Part shown: piece after piece, positions 1 to 5,084 of the stretch
Layout of the letters: the number at the start of each line of letters is the position of its first letter
How positions within the stretch are numbered: the stretch's first letter is position 1
Source: Campylobacter sp.
Lineage (GTDB): Bacteria > Campylobacterota > Campylobacteria > Campylobacterales > Campylobacteraceae
Assembly (NCBI GenBank): GCA_021203945.1
Contig: JAJQAF010000151.1
Coordinates: forward strand, 1-5,084
Reading direction: 5' to 3'
Length of the DNA: 5,084 nucleotides
Made by a program: the position numbers and the translations under genes
Notes under the pieces: generated by a model
Database searches by the model: none
Told to the model about the DNA's origin: nothing
What the model saw: only the letters and a program-made list of their open reading frames with translations

Positions 1-24
1 CTATTATAAAAGGAATTAAGGCGC

Positions 25-855
25 ATGCTAAAATCAATTTTAAAACTAAGCTTTACCATGATATTTTTACTGCTTATTACAGGTTGCATAGAGCCCGGAT
101 CGGCGGTTTTAGAGCCGAAAGATTTTAGAATTATTGAAGCCAAAAGCAAAAAAGCGCTAAGCTACGATGAATTCGTAGAGCGGATTTTGCATTTTGACCT
201 TATCTTGCTTGGCGAAGAGCATGATAGCAGACTACAACATTTGGCACAAGAGAAGTTAATAGTTTCCCTGTCGCAAACTACTCAAATAGCAGTAGCGTTC
301 GAGATGATAGCTTCAAATTTACAAACTACTATTGACACCGTTCAAAAAAACCGCGATATGATCGCTCCAAGTGAAATTCGTAGCAAAATTCTATGGGATA
401 AAAAATGGAAATGGAATGATTATGAGCCTGTTGTAAGGGCGGCATTTTACAATGCAAAAATTTTTGGCGCAAATCTTAGTCAAAATGAGATAGCTACTAT
501 TTTTACTGGAGCAGAGCCCATCATAGGTTATGTTTCCACGACTCAAACCGTAAGAAATAGAATAAAAGAGGCGATAAAGATGTCGCACGATCTAAAAAGC
601 GATGATAATATAGAGCCATTCGTTCAGGCACAACAATATAAAGATCGTCGCATGGCCGATATATTGCAACATTCCTTATTACCCACTATTTTAATAGCAG
701 GGAATTTTCATGTTGATAAGACTATGGGCGTGCCTTTACATTTAATTGATTTTCAAAGCAAAAAAAGCGTTGTTGCGGTGGGTTTTTTGAGTATTGAAAA
801 CGAGACTGTTTTTGATGAGAAAAATTTTGACTATTTTTGGATTTTCAGTAAATAA
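25..855 (+). CDS. chaN: ChaN-family haem-binding outer-membrane lipoprotein
   Basis: This encodes a 276-residue lipoprotein of the ChaN family (haem-binding uptake, formerly DUF399). Seen in the sequence: a basic N-terminus, a hydrophobic stretch (about 8-19) and a lipobox I-T-G-C with the lipidated cysteine at residue 21. The family motifs follow: LLGEEHD (61-67), AFEMI (91-95), a W/Y/P cluster (W128, W130, Y133, P135), AQQYKDRRMA (202-211) and GNFHVDKTMGVP (226-237). Known for the family: the C. jejuni ChaN crystal structure shows a dimer holding two stacked haems, each bound through a tyrosine, and it is proposed to work with the adjacent receptor. The residue after Cys21 is Ile rather than Asp, which fits outer-membrane sorting, but those rules are untested here. 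An AAAGGAA sequence at 8-14 precedes the start by 10 bases. The gene is intact, and its stop lies 19 bases before the receptor start, so the two are probably cotranscribed. Family assignment is firm. Haem binding by this protein is inferred. Confidence 0.93.
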   Translation: MLKSILKLSFTMIFLLLITGCIEPGSAVLEPKDFRIIEAKSKKALSYDEFVERILHFDLILLGEEHDSRLQHLAQEKLIVSLSQTTQIAVAFEMIASNLQTTIDTVQKNRDMIAPSEIRSKILWDKKWKWNDYEPVVRAAFYNAKIFGANLSQNEIATIFTGAEPIIGYVSTTQTVRNRIKEAIKMSHDLKSDDNIEPFVQAQQYKDRRMADILQHSLLPTILIAGNFHVDKTMGVPLHLIDFQSKKSVVAVGFLSIENETVFDEKNFDYFWIFSK

Positions 856-858
856 CAC

Positions 859-865
859 AAAGGAA
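859..865 (+). promoter_or_regulatory. Ribosome binding site of the receptor gene
   Basis: AAAGGAA lies just after the chaN stop and about 9 bases before the ATG at 875. It decides the receptor start. The reading frame stays open upstream to an ATG at 794 inside chaN, but that start would bury the signal peptide behind 27 extra residues. Confidence 0.75.
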
Positions 866-874
866 TACCTAACT

Positions 875-3163
875 ATGAAAATTGATCTTATAAAGCTTTG
901 GCTAGTATTAATTTTAGCGATAAGTCCAATAAATTTTGCTATGGCTGCCGATGATGAGGTTTTAGATTTTGATACTCTTAAGGTCAGCGCTACCGAAAGG
1001 GTTAAAAATGAAGAAAAACCGTTTTTGACGCCCGGTGCGGTTAGCGTAAGAGAAGGCATAAATACATCTACGCGTAGTCTTGATAGTATCATACGTTCCG
1101 TGCCGGGAACTTTTACTCAAATTGATCAGGCACAAGGCACAGTGAGCGTAAATATCCGTTCGATGACAGGACTTGGACGAGTGGATACCATGGTGGACGG
1201 AGTTACGCAGACGTATTTTGGTACTTCCGCCGACTCCGGTTCTCACCCTTTTGGGGGTATCGGCACTTCTGCGTTCGGAAGTACTATCGATAGTAATTTG
1301 TTAGTCGGTATGGACGTGCAAAGAGGCGGTTTCAACGGTGGAAGTTCAGGGCTTATGGGTAGTGCAAACTTTCGTACCATCAGTGTTAATGATGTGGTAA
1401 GGGAGGGAGAAAATTTTGGTTTTTTAGGTAAATATAGCTATGGTTCAAATAAGGTCGGCCCAAGTTATATGGGCTCGTTTGCCGCTAAGCAAATATTGGA
1501 AAACGGCGGTTTTGCCGGAGTTTTATTTGCATATAGCGGTAAAAAAATTAGTCAAGATTACAGCTCAAATAAAGGCACTTTAATAGATAGCGACGGCGAC
1601 GGCGTAAACGATACTTTATTGACGGCATATAACGCTTCTCAGCTTACTCAAACTCCTCGTACTTATATGTTAAAAGCCGAATACGTAAACGATGAGCATA
1701 GTGCGAATCTAATGTTTAGAAAGCATGATAATTTTTTAGCACAGCGCGATATTGACGATAAAGTTTATCAGCTGAACTATAGCTTTAACCCCGATAACGA
1801 TTTTATAAATTTAAAGACTCTATTCGCTTATACGGATTCGCTACAAAGATATAGCGATGAAGCCACATTGGGTTTCTTGCCAATTTATATGTATGACGGC
1901 GGACTTGCATTTGCAAATAAATCCATAAACATAAAGCTAAGTAATGAAATTTATAAAGAATTTAATAACAACCTAAGTTTTAGAAGCGAATTTGGTCTAA
2001 ATATTTTAAGAAATAAATATGAAAGAAAGACAAACGATAATGATTTTATTGCTCTAATGTCCGCTTTTGTAAATCCGGACGGCAAACAAAACGTAACTAC
2101 GTATTTTATTGACAATACCGCAATCTATGATATCTTTAGTTTTGGCGCTAATTTTAATCTAATCGATTGGGAGCTAAAAGGCAAGAAGGCTTCTTGCGAT
2201 CCTCTAAATTATCTATGCTATCCAAAAGAGGCTGGAAATTTGAAAGTGAACGATACGGATTACGGTATATATCTTATCGGTTCGGCAAATATTAGCGACT
2301 ATTTTAGTCCGTTTATATCTTGGTCTAGGACTATTCGAGCTTTAAATGTGCAAGAGCTTTTTACTAGCGGGATGGGTTATGATAGTGCGATAAATACAGG
2401 GCTAAGACCCGAAGTGGCTAAAACTTGGCAAATTGGTTTTAACTCGTTTTTTCATGACATTTTTACAAGCAGCGACACTTTTGGTTTTAAGACTATATAT
2501 TTTGATAGTAAGATTAAAGACTATATATACGATAGACTAGTCGGATACGACGGTAGTTTGGGGGCAGATGCCTTTTTAGCACGTCTAAACGGCAATGCAA
2601 GATTAAAAGGCGTGGAACTTGAGGCAAACTATGATAGTGCAAATTTTTATACAAAGCTAACTTACAGCTACCAAAAAAGCGATCTGCCATACTCCGAGAG
2701 CAATATTATAGATTATGGTCTTGGTCCGTCTAGCGGTCAAAGTCAATTTGCCGAACTACCAAGGCATTATGCCACTCTTGATGCGGGGGTTAAATTTTTT
2801 AACGAAAGGTTAATTATAGGTGCTAGCGCAAAATATACAGGGAAAGCAAAGCGCGTAACTCCGGATCAAGATATGACAAACACCGGAACAAGCGCCGGTA
2901 TGGATCAAAATATAAAATACACCCAGAATCTACCAAAGATACCAACTATAGTTGATTTTTATGCCAACTTTGATGTCACAAAGAACTTTAAAATAAAATT
3001 TGAAGTACAAAATTTGTTTGATAAAAACTATATGGATGCGCTTTATACCTACAATTCGACTAGCTACGGACAAGACATCGGTACTTTCGGTAATCCTGTT
3101 TATATTTATAATAACAATGCGCGGGGACGAACCGCTATTTTTAGTTTAGAGTATAGGTACTAA
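875..3163 (+). CDS. ctuA: TonB-dependent outer-membrane receptor for iron or haem (ChaR/CtuA type)
   Basis: This is a 762-residue outer-membrane gated channel importing an iron source with energy from TonB. Seen: a signal peptide (1-24) with predicted cleavage at AMA|A, and a TonB-box-like D-T-L-K-V at 33-37. A plug domain (about 45-170) contains NIRSMTGLGRVDTMVDGV (93-110) and SSGLMGSANFRT (157-168). A beta-barrel follows with the C-terminal signature NLFDKNY and an aromatic end (SLEYRY). In the barrel, IRAL-N-VQELF (487-496) and NTGLRPE (507-513) align with the FRAP and NPNL boxes of haem receptors, but no histidine lies between them. A histidine is present in the plug (His124). The only two cysteines are Cys441 and Cys448. 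A DSDGDGVND stretch (238-246) resembles a calcium-binding loop. Position next to chaN and before exbB-exbD-tonB matches C. jejuni cj0178, called ChaR (proposed haem) or CtuA (transferrin/lactoferrin use). Receptor class is certain. The symbol rests on gene order plus general similarity, and the ligand is unresolved. No phase-variable homopolymer longer than five G was seen. Confidence 0.92.
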   Translation: MKIDLIKLWLVLILAISPINFAMAADDEVLDFDTLKVSATERVKNEEKPFLTPGAVSVREGINTSTRSLDSIIRSVPGTFTQIDQAQGTVSVNIRSMTGLGRVDTMVDGVTQTYFGTSADSGSHPFGGIGTSAFGSTIDSNLLVGMDVQRGGFNGGSSGLMGSANFRTISVNDVVREGENFGFLGKYSYGSNKVGPSYMGSFAAKQILENGGFAGVLFAYSGKKISQDYSSNKGTLIDSDGDGVNDTLLTAYNASQLTQTPRTYMLKAEYVNDEHSANLMFRKHDNFLAQRDIDDKVYQLNYSFNPDNDFINLKTLFAYTDSLQRYSDEATLGFLPIYMYDGGLAFANKSINIKLSNEIYKEFNNNLSFRSEFGLNILRNKYERKTNDNDFIALMSAFVNPDGKQNVTTYFIDNTAIYDIFSFGANFNLIDWELKGKKASCDPLNYLCYPKEAGNLKVNDTDYGIYLIGSANISDYFSPFISWSRTIRALNVQELFTSGMGYDSAINTGLRPEVAKTWQIGFNSFFHDIFTSSDTFGFKTIYFDSKIKDYIYDRLVGYDGSLGADAFLARLNGNARLKGVELEANYDSANFYTKLTYSYQKSDLPYSESNIIDYGLGPSSGQSQFAELPRHYATLDAGVKFFNERLIIGASAKYTGKAKRVTPDQDMTNTGTSAGMDQNIKYTQNLPKIPTIVDFYANFDVTKNFKIKFEVQNLFDKNYMDALYTYNSTSYGQDIGTFGNPVYIYNNNARGRTAIFSLEYRY

Positions 3164-3253
3164 ATCAAAAATATATTTATTAGGCGCCAGACTATGATTC
3201 AAATTACGACAAAATTATTATTCAATTATCGTAAGTTTTGAGCAGGAGGAAAA
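3164..3253 (+). promoter_or_regulatory. Intergenic gap with a weak candidate internal promoter or Fur site
   Basis: This 90-base AT-rich gap is the only sizeable non-coding stretch in the window. It holds no GC-rich stem followed by a T-run, so transcription probably reads through from the receptor into exbB. TATTAT at 3216-3221 is one mismatch from TATAAT and is suitably placed to be a -10 element for exbB. No convincing -35 or extended TGn is present. The stretch ATTATTATTCAATTATC (3214-3230) loosely resembles half of a Fur box, which would fit an iron-regulated cluster, but the match needs a one-base shift and could be chance in such AT-rich DNA. Confidence 0.25.
3244..3249 (+). promoter_or_regulatory. 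Strong ribosome binding site of exbB
   Basis: AGGAGG is a perfect Shine-Dalgarno core, 4 bases before the ATG at 3254. It fixes the long form of ExbB, with its signal peptide, as the translated product. It is also the strongest such site in the window, fitting the excess of ExbB over ExbD and TonB in these complexes. Confidence 0.8.
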
Positions 3254-4144
3254 ATGAGAAAAATTTTAGCTTTTTTGATTTGTTTGGGCTTTGTTTTAGG
3301 CGAGGGAAATCTTTCAAAATTAAACGAAGCCGGTTTAAACGGCAAACAAGCTACTACGCAACCACCGCTATCGGACACATTAAGTCCCGTCTCACCTTCT
3401 GGCAAGCACACCATGCAAACCGAGCAAAATTTAAAGCAAGAGGCAAACGGGCAAATATTAAAATTAAACGCCACGCCAAGCGAGTCAAATCCAAACCAAA
3501 CCGCCATAGAATTGAGCTTTTCCGGGCTATTTTTAAACGCCGATGCGATAGTAAAGAGTGTTATTATTTTACTAAGTGTATTTTCAGTCATATCATGGGC
3601 AATATTTATATTTAAATTTATGCAGTTTAGAGGGCTAAATACCGACTTAAACGCCGACTTGGCTATGCTTAGGAGCGTATTAAATATTGATGAGCTTTCA
3701 AATTTAAACGGCGTAAGTACTCGGTTGTATGCAGAGTTAAAAGATGAGTTGGAAAAATCGTTGGAAAGCGAGCAAGGTATTGCTGCCAACAGAATACAGG
3801 TGCGTATGGCAATCTGTACAGAACAGCTAATCAGTAAAAGCAAAAACGGAGCTAGCATACTAGCTAGTATCGGCTCATCATCGCCGTTTATCGGGCTCTT
3901 TGGCACGATTTGGGGCGTTATGCACAGCTTTGTAGGTATCGCAAACGAGAGTAACACATCGCTCTCGGTGGTTGCTCCGGGTATAGCCGAGGCGCTATTT
4001 GCCACGGCATTTGGGCTAGTGGCGGCTATTCCTGCAGTGCTATTTTATAACTACTTGGTGCGCCAAGCGGTTAAATTTGCTCTGCGTCTTGATGAGGTGA
4101 GCGGATTTTTGTATATTCTAGTTGATAGGAAGAGCATAAAATGA
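3254..4144 (+). CDS. exbB: ExbB, proton-channel subunit of the TonB energy complex (long form)
   Basis: ExbB is the inner-membrane subunit that, with ExbD, uses the proton gradient to energise TonB. At 296 residues it is longer than E. coli ExbB (244). Seen: a signal-peptide-like start (about 1-18), then a polar Asn/Gln/Ser/Pro-containing stretch (about 19-95) with no recognisable domain. The MotA/TolQ/ExbB core follows, with membrane segments near 98-122, 201-226 and 238-268. The signature PFIGLFGTIWGVM (211-223) and APGIAEALFATAFGLVAAIPAV (241-262) are present. Thr218, Glu246 and Thr251 match E. coli Thr148, Glu176 and Thr181 with identical spacing, so the channel residues are intact. The loop between segments 1 and 2 (about 123-200) is cytoplasmic in this family. 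The stop overlaps the exbD start by 4 bases. TolQ or MotA are less likely given the PGIAEAL motif and the tonB neighbour. Similar long ExbB proteins with cleaved leaders are known in other Proteobacteria. The role of this extension is unknown. Confidence 0.94.
   Translation: MRKILAFLICLGFVLGEGNLSKLNEAGLNGKQATTQPPLSDTLSPVSPSGKHTMQTEQNLKQEANGQILKLNATPSESNPNQTAIELSFSGLFLNADAIVKSVIILLSVFSVISWAIFIFKFMQFRGLNTDLNADLAMLRSVLNIDELSNLNGVSTRLYAELKDELEKSLESEQGIAANRIQVRMAICTEQLISKSKNGASILASIGSSSPFIGLFGTIWGVMHSFVGIANESNTSLSVVAPGIAEALFATAFGLVAAIPAVLFYNYLVRQAVKFALRLDEVSGFLYILVDRKSIK
4141..4144 (+). promoter_or_regulatory. ATGA stop/start overlap, exbB to exbD
   Basis: The exbB stop TGA and the exbD start ATG share the bases ATGA, a usual sign of coupled translation. 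AGGA at 4127-4130 lies 10 bases upstream of this ATG. A second in-frame ATG follows directly at 4144, so the true N-terminus could be one residue shorter. Confidence 0.8.
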
Positions 4145-4539
4145 TGCATAGAGACAATACTGCAGAGCTTAGCGAAATCAATGTAACACCATTTATCGAT
4201 ATTATGCTTGTACTTCTTATAATCTTTATGGCGGTTGCTCCGTTGCTGACTAGCTCGATTAAAATAGAGTTACCGCGTGCAGGCGCAAATGCTTTAAGCG
4301 ATAGACAAAAGTTACTAATCATCACTATCTCAAAGGACGAGATTGCTTTAAATTCAAAAGCGATAAATTTGCAAAACCTAGCAAATGTTTTAGAAGTTGA
4401 GTGTGCAGGCGATAAGGAGCGCACAATATATTTACACATAGACAAGGCTGTCGAGTATGAAAGAATCGTAGCCGTCATGCAAATTTTAAAGCATGAAAAT
4501 TTTGAAAAAATCGCCCTTTCCACACAGATACGAGAATGA
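4141..4539 (+). CDS. exbD: ExbD, proton-channel subunit of the TonB energy complex
   Basis: This is a 132-residue ExbD/TolR-family protein with a short cytoplasmic N-terminus, one membrane helix and a periplasmic domain. Seen: the family signature EINVTPFIDIMLVLLIIFM (12-30), which carries the essential membrane aspartate at Asp20, equivalent to Asp25 of E. coli ExbD. The helix spans about 18-37, followed by the IKIELPRA strand and a periplasmic domain of normal size (about 42-132) ending at IALSTQIRE. ExbD sits inside the ExbB ring and is thought to couple proton flow to TonB movement. It overlaps exbB and tonB by 4 bases each, so the three are one translation-coupled unit. ExbD rather than TolR is chosen because of the exbB and tonB neighbours and the NVTPFIDIMLVLLIIFM form. 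The gene is complete, with no missing key residue. Confidence 0.94.
   Translation: MMHRDNTAELSEINVTPFIDIMLVLLIIFMAVAPLLTSSIKIELPRAGANALSDRQKLLIITISKDEIALNSKAINLQNLANVLEVECAGDKERTIYLHIDKAVEYERIVAVMQILKHENFEKIALSTQIRE
4536..4539 (+). promoter_or_regulatory. ATGA stop/start overlap, exbD to tonB
   Basis: The exbD stop and the tonB start share ATGA. The bases before it contain only a weak GAGA and no clear Shine-Dalgarno sequence, so tonB translation probably relies on ribosomes finishing exbD. Confidence 0.75.
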
Positions 4540-5084
4540 GAAAATTTATCCTATCGTTTTTTATATCGCTAGCCTTACACGGGGCAATTTTGGTATCTAT
4601 TTTATGGAAATTTAGTATAGTAAGCAACAATGATATGGGCGGATTAAACGCCGACATAGGCGAGTTTGCCGGCATTATTTTAGTTTCAAACCTTCCTCAA
4701 GACGAATTAAAACAGATGAGCTTTGAACAGGTCAGAGCTCAAAAAAGCGAAAATGAAGTTCAGCAGGAGGAACTAGAGTCAGTTTTAGAACCAAAAAAAG
4801 ATGAAGCCATCATCAAGGAGAACGAACCCGATCCTATCATAAGGCTACAAAAAGCAGTTAAAATTGCCCCTAAATCAGCGGTATCAAAAAAGATCGATCG
4901 ACAAAACATTGAGCGGATAAAATCTGACATTAGCGGTGAACAAAATTCTGCTAAAAAAGATGATGTTGCCAGTGCTCCGACCATTGGCACGGCATCTGTA
5001 TCAAGTACGCCTATAATGGGTAACGGTGGAGCCAATGTCAAAAGCTACAAGGGCTTACTAATGGAGCACTTAAATCACTACAAG
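4536..5084 (+). CDS. tonB: TonB energy-transducing protein (partial, 3' end outside window)
   Basis: The first 183 codons of tonB are present, open to the last base of the window. TonB is anchored in the inner membrane, spans the periplasm and transfers energy from ExbB-ExbD to outer-membrane receptors. Seen: MRK, then a single hydrophobic anchor (about 4-24) with the SxxxH motif at Ser11-His15, matching the essential Ser16/His20 of E. coli TonB. A charged Lys/Glu/Gln-rich spacer (about 52-145) follows, then a short Gly/Ser/Thr linker with GNGG (162-165). The sequence SYKGLLMEHLNHYK (170-183) resembles the start of the TonB C-terminal domain, which normally runs on for about 75-80 more residues. 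A full length near 250 is therefore expected. Unlike E. coli TonB, the spacer has no Glu-Pro/Lys-Pro repeats; only seven prolines are spread over residues 30-165. Start choice rests on the ATGA overlap with exbD and on the anchor position. Identity is secure from motif plus context, although the receptor-binding domain itself is not visible. Confidence 0.92.
   Translation, partial: MRKFILSFFISLALHGAILVSILWKFSIVSNNDMGGLNADIGEFAGIILVSNLPQDELKQMSFEQVRAQKSENEVQQEELESVLEPKKDEAIIKENEPDPIIRLQKAVKIAPKSAVSKKIDRQNIERIKSDISGEQNSAKKDDVASAPTIGTASVSSTPIMGNGGANVKSYKGLLMEHLNHYK

Larger units (their letters stand above)
25..5084 (+). other. Probable iron/haem uptake operon chaN-receptor-exbB-exbD-tonB
   Basis: Five same-strand genes have gaps of 19 and 90 bases and overlaps of 4 and 4 bases, with no terminator visible between them. 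The cluster supplies a receptor, its partner lipoprotein and a dedicated energy module. The same order is remembered for C. jejuni cj0177-cj0181, which is Fur- and iron-regulated. The main promoter must lie left of the window, since only 24 bases precede chaN. Cotranscription is inferred from spacing. Confidence 0.7.

Noticed and set aside
2..10. TATTAT/TATAAA -10-like sequence just before chaN
   Set aside because: Transcription from it would start at or after the ribosome binding site, leaving no usable leader; the true promoter is probably left of the window.
794..874. Upstream in-frame extension of the receptor starting at an ATG inside chaN
   Set aside because: It would add 27 residues before a clear signal peptide and has no ribosome binding site, whereas the ATG at 875 has AAAGGAA properly spaced.
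1252..1256. Short G-runs in the receptor gene as phase-variation tracts
   Set aside because: Runs reach only five G, far below the eight or more typical of Campylobacter contingency loci, and the frame is intact.
3238..3615. Plus-strand frame overlapping the start of exbB in another phase
   Set aside because: Arg/Lys-rich out-of-phase translation beginning at a TTG with no ribosome binding site of its own; the ExbB frame is the real one.
3857..3870. Perfect 14-base palindrome ATACTAGCTAGTAT inside exbB
   Set aside because: It arises from codons for the repeated peptide A-S-I-L-A-S-I in membrane segment 2; no companion sites and no reason to expect an operator within the gene.
3226..4005. 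Long open frame of 259 codons on the minus strand opposite exbB
   Set aside because: It lies wholly antisense to a certain exbB, has no recognisable domain, and its Ser/Cys/Phe-rich composition is typical of the reverse of a membrane-protein gene.
4071..4523. Minus-strand open frame opposite exbD
   Set aside because: Antisense to a confidently identified exbD, with no supporting motif or start signal.
4764..4769. AGGAGG inside tonB
   Set aside because: No start codon follows at a usable distance in an open frame; it encodes Gln-Glu-Glu in the TonB spacer.
4760..5041. Minus-strand open frame opposite tonB
   Set aside because: Antisense to the tonB frame, which is supported by the SxxxH anchor and operon position; low-complexity Ser/Phe composition.

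Overview
The window carries an iron/haem acquisition locus from an epsilonproteobacterium, most likely a Campylobacter. The evidence is AT-rich DNA with Campylobacter-like codon use and tight gene packing. The gene order chaN, TonB-dependent receptor, exbB, exbD, tonB also matches, from memory, C. jejuni cj0177 to cj0181. By eye the GC content looks like the upper 30s percent, above C. jejuni, which would suit a species such as C. concisus or a relative. This is an estimate and the species is not determined.

Layout: all genes lie on the + strand. A ChaN-family lipoprotein (25-855) is followed after 19 bases by a 762-residue TonB-dependent outer-membrane receptor (875-3163), the counterpart of ChaR/CtuA. 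A 90-base gap (3164-3253) has no visible terminator, a weak possible promoter and a perfect AGGAGG ribosome binding site. Then come exbB (3254-4144), exbD (4141-4539) and tonB (4536 to beyond the right edge). These three are joined by two 4-base ATGA stop/start overlaps. The tonB gene is open to the window end and cut off just inside its C-terminal domain.

How it works: ExbB and ExbD form the inner-membrane proton channel. It energises TonB, whose C-terminal domain (mostly outside the window) contacts the receptor's TonB box to drive uptake across the outer membrane. ChaN is the partner lipoprotein, and its C. jejuni homologue binds haem. The locus is therefore a self-contained receptor plus its own energy module. 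The ligand is uncertain: published C. jejuni work links the cluster both to haem (ChaN/ChaR) and to transferrin/lactoferrin iron (CtuA).

I found no mobile element, CRISPR array, RNA gene or broken gene, and no sign of an undescribed system. The points worth a second look are details of known families: an ExbB with a signal peptide and a long periplasmic extension, a receptor with degenerate FRAP/NPNL boxes lacking the usual histidine, a calcium-site-like DxDGDG loop, and a TonB without the usual proline-rich spacer.
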